Shown: in pieces, positions 23,098-34,353 of the stretch
Layout of the letters: each line of letters starts with the position of its first letter
How positions within the stretch are numbered: the first letter of the stretch is position 1
From: Boesenbergia rotunda
Taxonomy: Eukaryota > Streptophyta > Magnoliopsida > Zingiberales > Zingiberaceae
Direction: 5' to 3'
DNA length: 64,000 nucleotides
Assembly: GCA_024364735.1 (NCBI GenBank)
Contig: JAGFNQ010000860.1
Coordinates: 25,594-89,593 of the forward strand
Made by a program: the position numbers and the translations under genes
Notes under the pieces: generated by a model
What the model was told of the DNA's origin: nothing
What the model saw: the letters and a program-made list of their open reading frames with translations, nothing else
The model's database searches: none

Positions 23098-24750
23098 CTA
23101 AGTGCCCAACTGGGCAAAGGCTGATTTTGAGGTGCCAACTAGTTTGGAGCCTCCCCCTAAATGATAGATGGGGTATTTAGGGTCAATGTAATGAATGTCC
23201 TTTTTGGGAACATAATATTGATTCTGCCCTACTTGCTTTGTTAGGTAAGCTTTCGGGACCCATGCCTTACATTGCTTTTTGCGTGAGTGGACAAAGGAGA
23301 GAAAGGATCTTTGGGTCGATCCTGATTTAAAACCTATCCCAGACTTATTGTACATGCCCTTTTGTGATCCAAGTATAAGGTCAAGGTTCTTGGATCGAGT
23401 TGTAAAAGTTGCTAGTAGATCCTTAAGTTTTTGAACTTCACCCTTAAGGGTAGAGTTTTCATTTTCAAGTTCAGAAATTTTTGAGTTTAATTCAGTTGTG
23501 TTTTGATTTAGAATTTGCTCCTTAAGGTCTTGATTTTCCTTAAGGAGCTGATCAGTCCTAAGCTCAGATGCATCTAATCTCTTATTTACGACAGAAATAA
23601 TTTTAAAGAACTTTTCGTTCACTGAATCTAAATATACCTTAGTCGAGCCGTCCGAAAATAGTCCGATCTCTTGGCTCGACTCGTATTCGGAATCCTCGTC
23701 TTGCTCCGAGTCCGATTCTGGTCCGGTTGCCATCAGTGCGAGGTAGCTTGCGTTCTTTGGTTGTTCATCGTCGGAATCGTCCGAGCTTTCATCCCACGTG
23801 GCTTGAAGAGCCTTCTTCTTTTTGTTCTTAGTGGGTTGGTCCTCCTTCTTGTAAGGGCATTCATGTTTGAAGTGCCCTTTTCTGTTACAGCCGAAGCAGA
23901 TCATTTTGCTTTTACCTTCAGTGCTGGAGGGCTTCATTACCTTTTGAATATCTTTCTTTGAAAATTTGTTCTTCCTTCTGGTGAACATTTTTCTTACCAA
24001 GTTCACCAGTTGTTCTTCTTCATCTGAGTCAGAGTCTGACTCATCTTCAGGTTCTTCTTGAATTTTTCTCTTTGATTTGGCTTCTTTTGGTGAACCTGCA
24101 AATAAAGCTAGCCCTTTCTCGACCTTGGCGTTAGTTTGCTCATGCAGCTCTAATTCACAAAATAGTTCATCCAGATTAATTTTTTAAAGGTTCCTAGAAA
24201 TTTTATAGGCATATATAATAGATGCCCATAGTGAATTTCTAGGGAACGCATACCTTATGATGTCCCGGTTCTCCTGTTTGTGCCCGATCATGTGGAGTCC
24301 ATTCAATATGTTCTTAATCCGGGCGTGGAGTTGACTTGCTGATTCTCCTTCCTGCATTTTTATGTTAAATAACTTATTCAATAACAGATCTCTCTTTGTT
24401 ACCTTTGCATCAGAAGTGCCTTCATGTAATTCTGTTAATTTGTCCCATAGCTCCTTCGCCGAGTCGGTTGGTCCAATTATGTTTAGCTCCTCTTTGGTAA
24501 GTCCGCACTGGAGGGTGTTCTGAGCTTTGAACTTGGTCTGAGCCTTTTTTTTCATCTCCGGGTTCCATCTGTCGAGCTTCAGTGGAGCATTATTTCCCTC
24601 ATCCATTGGCGGTGTGTAGCCTGTTTGAACTGTGAACCACTGATCCATGTCAGTCTTCAGATAAACCTCCATCCTTCTCTTCCAGTAGGAAAAGTCTTCC
24701 CCATTAAAGAGGGGAGGGCGGGCAGTGCTATAGCCTTCACCTTGGGCCAT
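23098..24750 (-). pseudogene. gag: Gag of element D (one premature stop)
   Basis: A frame of 1653 nt on the minus strand encodes a gag related to that of element C. It starts near ARPPLFNGEDFSYWKRRME, has the LTKEELN and KRDLLLNKL blocks, and a zinc knuckle CFGCNRKGHFKHEC. It also has an acidic Ser/Asp/Glu region, a coiled coil (ELENENSTLKGEVQKLKDL) and a tail with YYVPKKDIHY. A single TAA at about 24184 interrupts it after KISRNL; frame is otherwise kept on both sides. A three-residue gap relative to element C lies at IIRYAFPRN. The context is right: it starts about 250 bp after the primer site. Confidence 0.88.
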
Positions 24751-24999
24751 TTAAATTCTGTGCACACGAAATAAAAGTAAAAAAAATATCCCAAGACTGG
24801 GTCTTGGATTAGTAGTGCGGGAAAGGATAAACTAACGAAAAGCAACTTGAATGGTGTTGCACCAGATTCAAGTAAAACCAACGAACGAGAAAAATAACTA
24901 AATTTAGGCAAGAATACCAAATTTAGATCATGCAACAAAAGACACAAAACAGATTTCCCCCTGCTCTTACGGTGGTTGCACCGATTCAGAGCGAACTTG

Positions 25000-25011
25000 G
25001 CTCTGATACCA
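25000..25011 (-). other. tRNA-Met primer binding site of element D
   Basis: The minus strand reads TGGTATCAGAGC two bases from the LTR that starts at 25014. Confidence 0.92.
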
Positions 25012-25013
25012 CT

Positions 25014-26382
25014 TGTAGGATCGGAATGCACGTGAGAGAATGCACGTGAGAGGGGGGGGGATGAATCACGTGTGTTTTAAAAAATATATTTTTCAGAGTA
25101 AAAAGAATGTGTTTGTAAAGTCGTGCACAACGGAAACTAAAGAAATGATAAAAAAACGAACACACAAAACACGAATGAGTTTTACTTCATTCGGAGCCTT
25201 CGGCGACTCCTACTCGAAGGCCCAGGTCCCTCGGACCTTTTCTGTGGGCAATTCACTAAAACTCTCTACCGGAGACCCCCGGTAGAGTAGGCGAATACAG
25301 ACGATAGAGAGTGTGACAACCTCACACTCTCTAATAGAAATGAGTACAGATAATGCAGTAATAAAATCGTTACAAAAAAAAATTATCTGAATGAGTTTGG
25401 ATGTTAAGGGTGGTCTTCCAGTAGTAATTGGACGTAGACGAGTTGGAAGACAGGCCGTAGCAAAAGAGCGTGGAAGCACCGAGCGTGAAAGCGTGAAGAA
25501 GAGATGATGGCACTGTTCGAATTATCACTTTACTTTTCTGTGCTAATTCTCATGCTTTTTATAGAGGGCTTCTCGAGCTTTGAGTTTCATCCAGATCCTA
25601 TTTTTGTGCAGCGATCCTATTTTTGTGCAGCGCTTTATCCATCATTTGAAGTAGCACAACTCAATCTGCTTTATCCATCATTTGAATTTCTATTAACAAA
25701 AAAAATAATAGGAATAGAAATTCATCTTACCCAAGCTGTGGATAATAATAATAGGAATGAATTTATTATTATCAATAAGAATAAATTTATTCTTTAATAA
25801 AATTTCAAATTAAAAAAATAATGAGGATTAATTTTGCAGAATTCACCTGCAAAATCAACTTAGTCCATATACCAAATAAACCCTGTAAACCAGAGTTAGT
25901 ATAATAATAAAATGGACTAAAATGTGAAATATTCAAAGGTAATTAGATCCCGTCCACATCCGGACCAGGATCTAACCAGGACTCAACTTAGATCACCCAA
26001 ATGGGTCTAAGTTGGACCGCGCCTAAAGTCCCAAAATGGGACCCGTCCTCACTGGTTCGCTCCTCCAGTGACTTACCTTACTTACCCTTTGTGCAGTTTT
26101 ACTTGACTTCTTGACCTACCAGGACTTTTTGTCAGGACTCAACCACCCTGATCTTTCTGCCAAGTCTCCACCAACTTGGTCTTCAGCCAGTTGTCAGGCC
26201 TCGCGGACCCAACTGGACTTTCTGCCAGGACTCAACCATCCTGGACTTCAGCCTAGTGTCTGGTCCTAAGTCTTTCAACCCTGCACACTTGGTAAAGAGG
26301 TTAGAACCATAACAACCTAACTTTAACCTGTTTGTCATTCATCAAAACTTAAGTTTGACCGTTAGTGTAAACTACACCAACA
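25014..26382 (-). repeat. 5' LTR of element D
   Basis: 1369 bp, TGTAGG to CCAACA in plus orientation. A minus-strand TATA box CTATAAAAAGC lies at 25554-25564. The two short internal duplications that set it apart from the 3' LTR are noted there. Confidence 0.9.
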
Positions 26383-27384
26383 GATGTACTGGGCGAAGGT
26401 CTGGAGTCTGGCCAGGAGTAGAAGAAGAAGGGGCGACAGTCATTCCGTCGGACAAGCCAACGGAGATAAAGGGGACGACAGAAGGACCAAGCCCTAAGGT
26501 AGAGGAAACCGGAGCACGCGAGGAAGTAGGAGCCCCAAGCGGAAGGGCAATATGAGATTGGCCCGGCGACTCGCTAGAAGGGGCAAGATGAGGCGGAGAG
26601 GGCGCGAGTAGGACAACCGGGGTCCCAGGGGATGCCAAGGCAATCAGCGCCTTCACTATCAAAGAAGATGGGCTCGCCCTAGCAGAAGGAGAGAGGGTCC
26701 CCTGGGGCAAGGAAGAAGCAACGCCGGGGGGAGGCGAGCCGTTGCGAGAATGATCCAGGGGAGGCTCGGGCCCTTTAACGCAAGGATCTGAAGGCAATAT
26801 CTCGATGTCGGAGTCTGGTGCTTCCTCCTCTAACACCTCGCCCCTGTCCGCAGAGGAAGCAACGGTAGGGATTATCGCCAAAGCAGGAGGTCCCGGGATG
26901 ACTGGCGAAGGGGCATCCATAGGCATAAGGATAGGCTCCGAAAGAAGGGCGGCCACTGCCGCCTTATATCTGGCCGCCCTTTCCTAAGCTTCCCTCAAGA
27001 CAAAGCCGCTCAGCATCCTAGATAGAGTGCTAAGACGCCAAGGAAGACGAAAGGAGGAAAAGGAGAAGGTGGAGGAATGCGAAGGAATGACAGAGACAGT
27101 AAGGGCCGGAACCTATATAGAGGATGAAAAGTTAATCCTAGCCGTTGATGAGAGGATCGTGTGCGAAAGTCCATCCTATGGCTGGGCATAGAGGTAGGGG
27201 CCTGAAATACGAGGAGACGATGAAGAAGCGGGCCGCCACTCAAGGCAGAAAGGCGATGAGCCAACACCTGAAGGATCCCCCCCGGTGTACGCATGGCCCT
27301 AAGAGAACAGGATGCTTGAAAGAAGATAGAAGGATAGCTAACTCAGCAACTCGAGCAGGAGGGAAATAGGAGTAGTCGAGAGGC

Positions 27385-27830
27385 CTTACTCATCACGGGC
27401 CAGTTCCCGCTAATCCCTTGGCCCGAGCCCTGAGCGGACGCGTGGCGGTCCACGTTCCCCGGGACCTGCTCGGCCAAGAGGCCATACCCATCACGGGCCA
27501 GTTCCCGCTAATCCCTTGGCCCGAGCCCTGAGCGGACGCGTGGCGGTCCACGTTCCCCGGGACCTGCTCGGCCAAGAGGCCTTACTCATCACGGGCCAGT
27601 TCCCGCTAATCCCTTGGCCCGAGCCCTGAGCGGACGCGTGGCGCTCCACGTTCCCCGGGACCTGCTCGGCCAAGAGGCCTTACTCATCACGGGCCAGTTC
27701 CCGCTAATCCCTTGGCCCGAGCCCTGAGCGGACGTGTGGCGGTCCACGTTCCCCGGGACCTGCTCGGCCAGGAGGCCTTACTCATCACGAGCTAGTTCCT
27801 GCTAACCCCTCGGTCCGAGCCCTAAAACAG
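27385..27830 (+). repeat. 98-bp GC-rich tandem array, about 4.5 copies
   Basis: CATCACGGGCCAGTTCCCGC recurs at 27391, 27489 and 27587, a 98-bp period. The last copy is diverged. Part of each unit (GAGCCCTGAGCGGACGCGTGGCGGTCCACG) is visibly related to the 65-bp unit at 5070-6335. Confidence 0.92.
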
Positions 27831-28223
27831 ACGCGTGGTGTCCCACGCTCCCCGGATCCCGCTCGACCGACACGCCAAAAGCGCCCACAAGTTATGTACC
27901 TTTGGACCTTCTCGCCCGAGGTCCTTACAAGGGATCGGGTCCTTATGCCGAGGCAAGAGCCAAAAGCCTGAGCGCGCCCCCTAAAAAGCTAAAAGACCCT
28001 CACAAACAAGCATTGAGGAAAAGGACATTCGTCCGACGGGACGGAATAGCGCCCATAAAGCTGGGCATAAGGCTCACCTACGCATCCACCAGGGGTCGAA
28101 AGAAAACACCGCTCGAACACGCAAAAAGGGAAAGCATCACAGTCAAAGGCTCAAGCGCCTTACAAAAACTAGAGCTGGAAGCCCCTCGCCTACAAGGAAA
28201 CAAAAGACGTAGAAACACCAGCT
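27831..28223 (-). other. Element A spacer between array and antisense gene
   Basis: No supported gene. It lies downstream of the stop at 28224 of the second antisense gene and may hold its 3' end. Confidence 0.35.
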
Positions 28224-30191
28224 TCATTGGAAAGGTTGGTTGGCTACGGAGGGCAGGTCCTTGCACAAATCGGGGAGCGAGACTGCATCGGGGGATAAAA
28301 ACCCGCCGGACCTAAGCTGGCGAATCATGTTGAGGCCATACTGCTCCATCACATCTAGGAACCGTCGAGCAATCTTGGCAGCATGGGCCGGATCGTTCAA
28401 ACACGCCAAGCGATGGTCCTCTAACCGACCCGCTTCAGCCCCCCGGTAGGCACGCAGCTCCGCCATCTCAATCTGAAGGGCATCCCAGGACGCCTGCTGC
28501 TCGCGAAGCTCCCCCAGTTCGACCTGGGCCGCGTCCCAAGCCGGGCGGAGGCCCCACAGATCCTGAAGTTGGTTCCTAAGCGAGTCCGTCTCTCGCTTCT
28601 CAGCCGCCAACTGTGCCCTAAGAGAAGAAATCTCCTTGTTGGCTCAGGGGAGGTAAGCTCGGGCCCTCAGGAGTTTTGTTTGCAGCTCACCCTTGCGCTT
28701 ACGATCGTAAAGGTGAGCCTGTTCAACTTGTATCACCCACTCTTGTGCACGGACTACCTCGGCGTCGGCAGCGACTATCTGAGCTTTCGCAATCTCCAGC
28801 TCCTCTTGGGCTTGACGCAGCATGTCCTGAAGGCTGACAGCCTTTGCCCTCAAACCATTCAAGGAATCGGTACTCGAAGATAGCTGTGCATAGCGGAGCC
28901 GGGCTTCCAGGTCTTCAACGCGCCTCTCGGCGCGACACCGAGCCTTGGCATGAGTCAGCATCGCCACACTTATGCTATAACTTTGAGCCCAAGACTACAA
29001 GAAACAAGCCTATCAGCTACGGAAGGAATAGGGAGCGCCTCCCCTAGTTAGGGGACACTTGCCTGGGTAGCCAGAGCCATGAAATTGTCCGCCCCGATAG
29101 ACGGCTCACCGAGCTGCTCGCCTGCAAGCCGNNNNNNNNNNNNNNNNNNNNNNNNNNNNNNNNNNNNNNNNNNNNNNNNNNNNNNNNNNNNNNNNNNNNN
29201 NNNNNNNNNNNNNNNNNNNNNNNNNNNNNNNNNNNNNNNNNNNNNNNNNNNNNNNNNNNNNNNNNNNNNNNNNNNNNNNNNNNNNNNNNNNNNNNNNNNN
29301 NNNNNNNNNNNNNNNNNNNNNNNNNNNNNNNNNNNNNNNNNNNNNNNNNNNNNNNNNNNNNNNNNNNNNNNNNNNNNNNNNNNNNNNNNNNNNNNNNNNN
29401 NNNNNNNNNNNNNNNNNNNNNNNNNNNNNNNNNNNNNNNNNNNNNNNNNNNNNNNNNNNNNNNNNNNNNNNNNNNNNNNNNNNNNNNNNNNNNNNNNNNN
29501 NNNNNNNNNNNNNNNNNNNNNNNNNNNNNNNNNNNNNNNNNNNNNNNNNNNNNNNNNNNNNNNNNNNNNNNNNNNNNNNNNNNNNNNNNNNNNNNNNNNN
29601 NNNNNNNNNNNNNNNNNNNNNNNNNNNNNNNNNNNNNNNNNNNNNNNNNNNNNNNNNNNNNNNNNNNNNNNNNNNNNNNNNNNNNNNNNNNNNNNNNNNN
29701 NNNNNNNNNNNNNNNNNNNNNNNNNNNNNNNNNNNNNNNNNNNNNNNNNNNNNNNNNNNNNNNNNNNNNNNNNNNNNNNNNNNNNNNNNNNNNNNNNNNN
29801 NNNNNNNNNNNNNNNNNNNNNNNNNNNNNNNNNNNNNNNNNNNNNNNNNNNNNNNNNNNNNNNNNNNNNNNNNNNNNNNNNNNNNNNNNNNNNNNNNNNN
29901 NNNNGGCGGAATGGAATTGGGGGTCAATTGGGACAAGCTTATACGGAGGTAGCGACACACAGAGGCAATGAAGGGATGAATGGGGAAGTGTAGGCCCGCC
30001 CGCAGGTGGTGTCGCGAAACAGTCATATAGTACTTCGGAGGGATGGCTGGCTGGTCCGAAGAAGAAGGCAGCCGAAGGTCATGATCGGGCGGAATATGAA
30101 ACTCCACCCTAATGGCCTCAAGGTCGTCGCGAGTCAGAGTGGACCTCGTCGTGACGTACCAAGGGTGAGGATTGCGAGGCGAAGAAGCCAT
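28224..30191 (-). pseudogene. Antisense gene of element A with gypsy-type transposon domain and coiled coil (crosses an assembly gap)
   Basis: On the minus strand an ATG at 30191 starts MASSPRNPHPWY. The LRAGLHFPIHPF..YLRISLSQLTPN block that follows is typical of the plant 'putative gypsy-type transposon' domain (Pfam PF04195 type). The N gap 29132-29904 hides the middle. After it, exon sequence ends at 29063, a 68-bp intron follows (29062-28995, apparent GC donor AG/GCAAGT, acceptor TTTCTTGTAG), and then a long Glu/Ala/Arg/Leu coiled coil with one in-frame stop near 28644. Coding ends at 28224 with the tail LPDLCKDLPSVANQ. Genes of this kind lie antisense in Tat-type elements; function unknown. 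Confidence 0.65.
29132..29904. other. Assembly gap (773 N)
   Basis: A run of N. Open frames drawn across it are meaningless. Confidence 1.
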
Positions 30192-30717
30192 GAAAGCATG
30201 GAGACGGCAGGAGAATCGCGAAAAGGAACAATGAGCATTGAGCGGAAACCGCAACCTAGCTCGAAGGAAGAAGACAACGCACCGAAGTGGGAAACGAACG
30301 GACTATACGCGGTTATGTAGGAGGGCAAGACCACCTGGAGGTGGGCCACGGCAGAAGCGGCGGACAGCAATAGCCGCAGGAGCAGGCCCAGTGGGGCCCA
30401 TAACGCGCAGCACCGTCCGCCCAGCCTCATTCCTCGGAGAACGAGGAAACTACCTCGGTAACTGGAGAAGGAAGGGGGACAAGACACGTGGAACCCTCCT
30501 CAGTAGTAAGCAGCAGTGGCAAGAAGTTCTCGGGTGTGGGGGGATCCAGAACCATAAATAATAAACGGGGAAAAGGCGTGGTTTCATCAGCCGACCGGGA
30601 TCCCCAGACCTCGACGAATCCACAGAAAAGTCCCCTGACGAAACCCAGGTCCCCTTGACGCGCCAGGCGTTCGCGAAATAAAAACAGTCCAGTCAGTCAA
30701 ACTCACCGCCTCCTTCG
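30192..30717 (-). other. Element A region between antisense gene start and polypurine tract
   Basis: Would contain the promoter and leader of the antisense gene that starts at 30191. No clear TATA box was found and no other gene is seen. Confidence 0.4.
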
Positions 30718-30740
30718 ACTAGACTCGAGGGGGACGCTTA
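30718..30740 (+). other. Polypurine tract of element A
   Basis: The stretch GACTCGAGGGGGACGCTTA leads into TGATCC. The same layout (GACTTGAAGGGAGGGACTTG then TGATGG) precedes the 3' LTR of element B, which supports the call. Confidence 0.65.
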
Positions 30741-31737
30741 TGATCCCGGCCTCGCCTACGGATAAGGGCGTAGGTCGGGCCCATCGGCCAGCCTGGCGCC
30801 ACGAGGGCCTGACATACCGGTCGACCGCCACATCAGCGAATAGGGCCCCGTGACCAGGGACCCTTTCTAAGGGAAGAAAGGGGGAAGGGGGGGGGGGGAG
30901 TCCACCAATTCCTCCGAGGGGACGGCTGCGCTCTCCTTCCACTCCCTCACTAGTCGGTTGACTCTGTAAAAGGCCTAGTCACTTACATTAGTTCACCTCG
31001 ATCCAGAGCAGAGCTTCAGCGCCATTGGCAGGGTCGAAGCTCGAGGCAGCCCCCGGCCCAGGGCGTACCCTGCGCTCACCATCTACTCCCCTCCAGGCAG
31101 ACGCGTGACTGCCTACGCTCCCTGATCTATACCCGACTTGGTCCCCGGCACCCGGACAGGCCAGTCGGCGCTCGCGGTACTGGTCGTCCCGCCCAGACAC
31201 CCCCTCGCATCTTTACTTCCAGGGTACGATCCTGCCAGCGGGTTCCTCACACCTTGCCTGCCTCTGGCATCTCCACGCGGCCACTCCGCGCATCCAGTAC
31301 TCTCGTACTGCGCTTCCAGTACCCCCGTACTGCGCCCCTAGTACTTACGTACTGCCGGAGCACCCCGCGCCATGCCGCGCCGCTCCTCCGTGCTCCGCAC
31401 GGGCTGACAGTCATCACGCCCCAGTCCCATCTGCGCGGACTTGGGCTGTCAGCCCCCCCGGTCATAAAAGCTCGGCACTCCTCCTATCGCAGGTACGCGC
31501 GCACGCAGGTTCTCGCATCCCTTGCCCCATTTCCATTCAGTTTCCGCTCATCTATACTGGAAACTGACTTGATCGTCGGAGTGCCTGACCGGGGATTCCC
31601 CCGGCGGGTTTTCTGACGGTCCCTGTTTTGCAGGAGCGAGGCGAGGCATGGCCGACGAACGGCCATCTCATCGGCTCGTGGCTCCCGGGAGGCCTGTCCG
31701 GCCCGTTAGACTGTCATCTCACTTCGCGACAGGATCA
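30741..31737 (+). repeat. 3' LTR of element A
   Basis: 997 bp, TGATCC to GGATCA, aligned with 3616-4610 throughout. The differences are mostly substitutions plus small indels, so it is older than the LTR pair of element C. Confidence 0.85.
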
Positions 31738-32469
31738 ACCATACCTCTTCTTGCTATTATAAGCACAATATCATCACAAACATCTTCTTGCAATTTGGCA
31801 GGATTGCAAAAGAATAAGCAGAAGTGAGAGTATTGTTGTAAGACGTTGAAGATGCATTGTCGAAGGACAATGGCATTGAAGAACAACGACATTAAAAAGC
31901 ATCAACATTGAAGAAAAAAATTGAAACAAGACTGAATATTGTAGAAGAAGATAGTTAAAAATTTAGTAACATATGTATAGTATTTGTTATTGTTTGTAAA
32001 ATTCGTCTATAATGTGTAATAATATAGTGTACACAAATGATATTTATGTTGTCCATAATTGTGTGAGGAAAATTTATGAAACAACACTAACAATATAATG
32101 TCCTATTACTTATTTCGGGCTCTCCAAAGGTATTCTATTAATTTGCTAACTTTCAGTTACAATGTGGTTTAGTCTCTGGGAGACTAGGCCCACATTGGGC
32201 TAGATTTAGGATCAGACCAGAACCATGACAATGCTAATCTCTAACATCAGACTCATATTGTTCCTTGATCAAAATTAAGGTTTAACATCATATGTACCTT
32301 CTCCTCACTCAATCATGCCTAGTGGTTGCAAGTTTACTAAAATTCAAATAGCTTAGCCCATCAATGAGTTTTAAATACAATGACTTAGAGGAGTTCCTAA
32401 TAGCTGATGATTCATATGTTTTGATTTCACGATTACTACAAAGGACAATTTGAGAAGCAACAGATGAGC
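31738..32469. other. AT-rich flank without a recognisable gene
   Basis: Contains short GAAGA/CATTGAAGAA-type repeats at 31855-31930. No domain was seen. It may include the 5' end of the MULE that follows. Confidence 0.4.
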
Positions 32470-34080
32470 ATGATTTTTTTTGTTGGACAACTTTTTCCGT
32501 CTCGACAAGAGTTAAATAATGCACTTATGAAATATGTCATGTTTAAACATATGAGAAATATCTTAGTTAACACTCGAATAAATAGAGTTAAAGTAGTTTG
32601 TTTCAATTAACCATCTATGTGGAGAGTATTTTCCCTGGATGTAGAATTCACTATTACAAAATATGTAAGCAACACTATTGTCGCACTATTAGGGAAACTA
32701 TTGATCATCACGCATGTTCTTCCTCATTTATAGCTTCTTTTATTGAACAATAGTTTGTTTTTAACGAACATTATAAACCAAATATGATATATTAGATATA
32801 AAAGCTAGGTTTGACGTGACCATATCATATAAAAAGCATACAGATCCTAGGAGAAAGCGATGAAGAAGCTCATTGGAGATTATAATCAGGCATATAGAGA
32901 TCTTTCACTATATATGCATAAAAAGTTAAGAGTCAATGATCCTGAAACTTATGCGACACTACATAGAAATGGTGACAATCAATTCTAATGTTATTTTGGG
33001 GCTTTTGGAGTTTGTCAGGGCCCTATCTACGCAAACCGATCGGAATTGATGCAACACATCTAAGGGGGCGCTTGGTAAGCGGGTTTAGAAGGTGGGAATG
33101 AGAATGAAATCTATTTCATTCCCATTGATGATGCTTGGTATACGGGAATCGAAATCAAAATAAGGATATGATACCCTTGATTTCCCCTACTAGGTTATCA
33201 CCAAACCCATAAACCCCTCAATCAAACTCATTACTATTCTCATTGCCAAATTTATACCAAACGCCCCCTAAGAGGTAAGTATCTGAGTGTGTTGTTGATG
33301 ACTATAACAATCAATGATAATGACAATGTTCTTCTAGTTGCCTTTGGAATTGCTGAAGTTGAATGTGGATCTGTATGGAAATGATTTTTGAATCACACGA
33401 AGAGATTCTTCAATACTGATGCACAATCAATGTGCATTGTATTAGATAGACAACGTTGCAACATTATAACAATAGTCAAGAAAGTTTACCCAACCGCTCA
33501 TCAAGTTTTTTATTGCTACCACATGACTTAGAACATAGTAACAAATTCTCAGGATAGGTCAATTTTATGCTTGTTTTGAGCAGTAGCACAAGTAAACATA
33601 ACACTCCAATATGATCTTATAATGCAATCCATGTTTAGAAAACATCTAGATACACATAAATGACTTTTGAACATTGACCCTAAAAATGAGTTAATGCATA
33701 CTTTACTGAGAGAATGTATACAATGCTAATCACTAATTATGTAGAAGTTTAAATGTTTTGTTCATTTATACACGTGAACTTCTCATAAACGATTTACCAA
33801 AAAAAGGTAGCTTAATGATTCTTTAACCATAGGGAGAAAGCCTTCAAATGGTATGGTGTTTTGACATCTCATGCTACCTAAGAAATGGATTTAAAGAAAG
33901 AAAAAGCTAGATTATAGAAAACCCACCCCTACTTTTAATCTGAAATGAAAGTATATATATAGGGTGCTTCATATATTATTGATTTGGAAAGAAAATATTT
34001 CAACTATAAGGAGTTTCAAAATTTAGGACTGTCTTGCTCATGGTTACACCAAGGTAACAAGTCGTTCACTTCCGGAACAT
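32470..34080 (+). pseudogene. Decayed MULE (mudrA-type) transposase
   Basis: Fragments in shifting frames follow the order of a MULE transposase. First is an N-terminal block with VGQLFPSRQELNNALMKY. The catalytic region start reads KPIGIDATHLRGKYLSVLL, then VAFGIAEVECGSVWK and DAQSMCIVLDRQ. The end holds AYFTERMYTMLITNYVE and a SWIM-like YIIDLERKYFNYKEFQNLGLSC. Stops and frameshifts are frequent and one SWIM cysteine is lost. A 205-bp MITE (33064-33268) sits between the THL and RGKY codons. No terminal inverted repeats of the parent element were found. Confidence 0.75.
33064..33268. mobile_element. Tourist-like (PIF/Harbinger) MITE, 205 bp
   Basis: Ends GGGGGCGCTTGGTA and, reverse-complemented, GGGGGCGTTTGGTA: 13 of 14 bases match. 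It is flanked by TAA on both sides (33061-33063 and 33269-33271), the 3-bp duplication typical of Tourist-like elements. It is inserted in the MULE transposase relic. Confidence 0.88.
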
Positions 34081-34280
34081 AGGAGTTGGGTTATAGTAAA
34101 TTTAAACTAACAAGATTTTTACTCTAGTATTAAGTCTTCTCTATTAGATTATAGTATTGATCAAAATAATTTTTTTATATTCACAGAATATATTATAAGA
34201 TTAAAAAATTATTTATTAAATAATTAAAAAAAATGATCCAAATGCTTGGATCATCAACGCGCATAGATAGATGTGTGGTG

Positions 34281-34299
34281 GATGGTCCGTAACGAAGTG

Positions 34300-34353
<54 letters not shown>

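Larger units (their letters stand above)
7831..26382 (-). mobile_element. Element D: SIRE-like Ty1/copia retrotransposon, nearly intact, split by element C
   Basis: Flanked by the 5-bp duplication GATGT (7826-7830 and 26383-26387). LTRs lie at 7831-9165 and 25014-26382. On the minus strand the order is 5' LTR, tRNA-Met primer site, gag, spacer, protease-integrase-RT-RNase H, noncoding 3' region, polypurine tract, 3' LTR. Element C (10929-19504) is inserted in the RNase H region. D itself is inserted in the antisense gene of element A. The long gag with a C-terminal coiled coil and the long spacer between RNase H and 3' LTR fit the SIRE/Maximus branch. Confidence 0.9.
7029..27016 (-). pseudogene. 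Antisense gene of element A (low-complexity plus coiled-coil protein), split by element D
   Basis: Reading on the minus strand, an ATG at 27016 opens an Ala/Pro/Ser-rich stretch with an acidic patch (to 26383). Element D (7831-26382) interrupts it, and it resumes in the same sense at 7830. A 69-bp intron (7640-7572, GT..AG, acceptor after a T-rich tract) joins in frame to a Glu/Arg/Ala-rich coiled coil that ends at a stop at 7029. Three in-frame stops are visible: after codon 10, near 7690, and at 7284. A TATATA-like sequence lies upstream near 27113. Proteins of this type are encoded antisense to gag-pol in Tat-type gypsy elements; their role is unknown. The gene is dead in this copy. Confidence 0.6.
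3616..31737 (+). mobile_element. Element A: Tat-type Ty3/gypsy derivative without gag or pol, hosting elements D and C
   Basis: Two related LTRs of 995 and 997 bp (3616-4610 and 30741-31737), each starting TGATCC and ending GGATCA, bound a body of tandem repeats and minus-strand genes. No gag or pol motif was found in the parts not explained by the nested D and C. Antisense genes between pol and the 3' LTR are a known trait of the Tat/Retand branch of Ty3/gypsy. The flanks differ (AATAG on the left, ACCAT on the right), so there is no target duplication. The element may therefore be a product of recombination between related copies. A 773-base assembly gap lies inside. Confidence 0.75.

Noticed and set aside
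27385..27830. CRISPR-like repeat array
   Set aside because: Units are contiguous 98-bp repeats without variable spacers, inside a plant retroelement.
29044..30254. Open frames of 304-382 codons across 29132-29904
   Set aside because: They cross 773 N bases. Only the real ends (29905-30191 and 29063-29131) were used.
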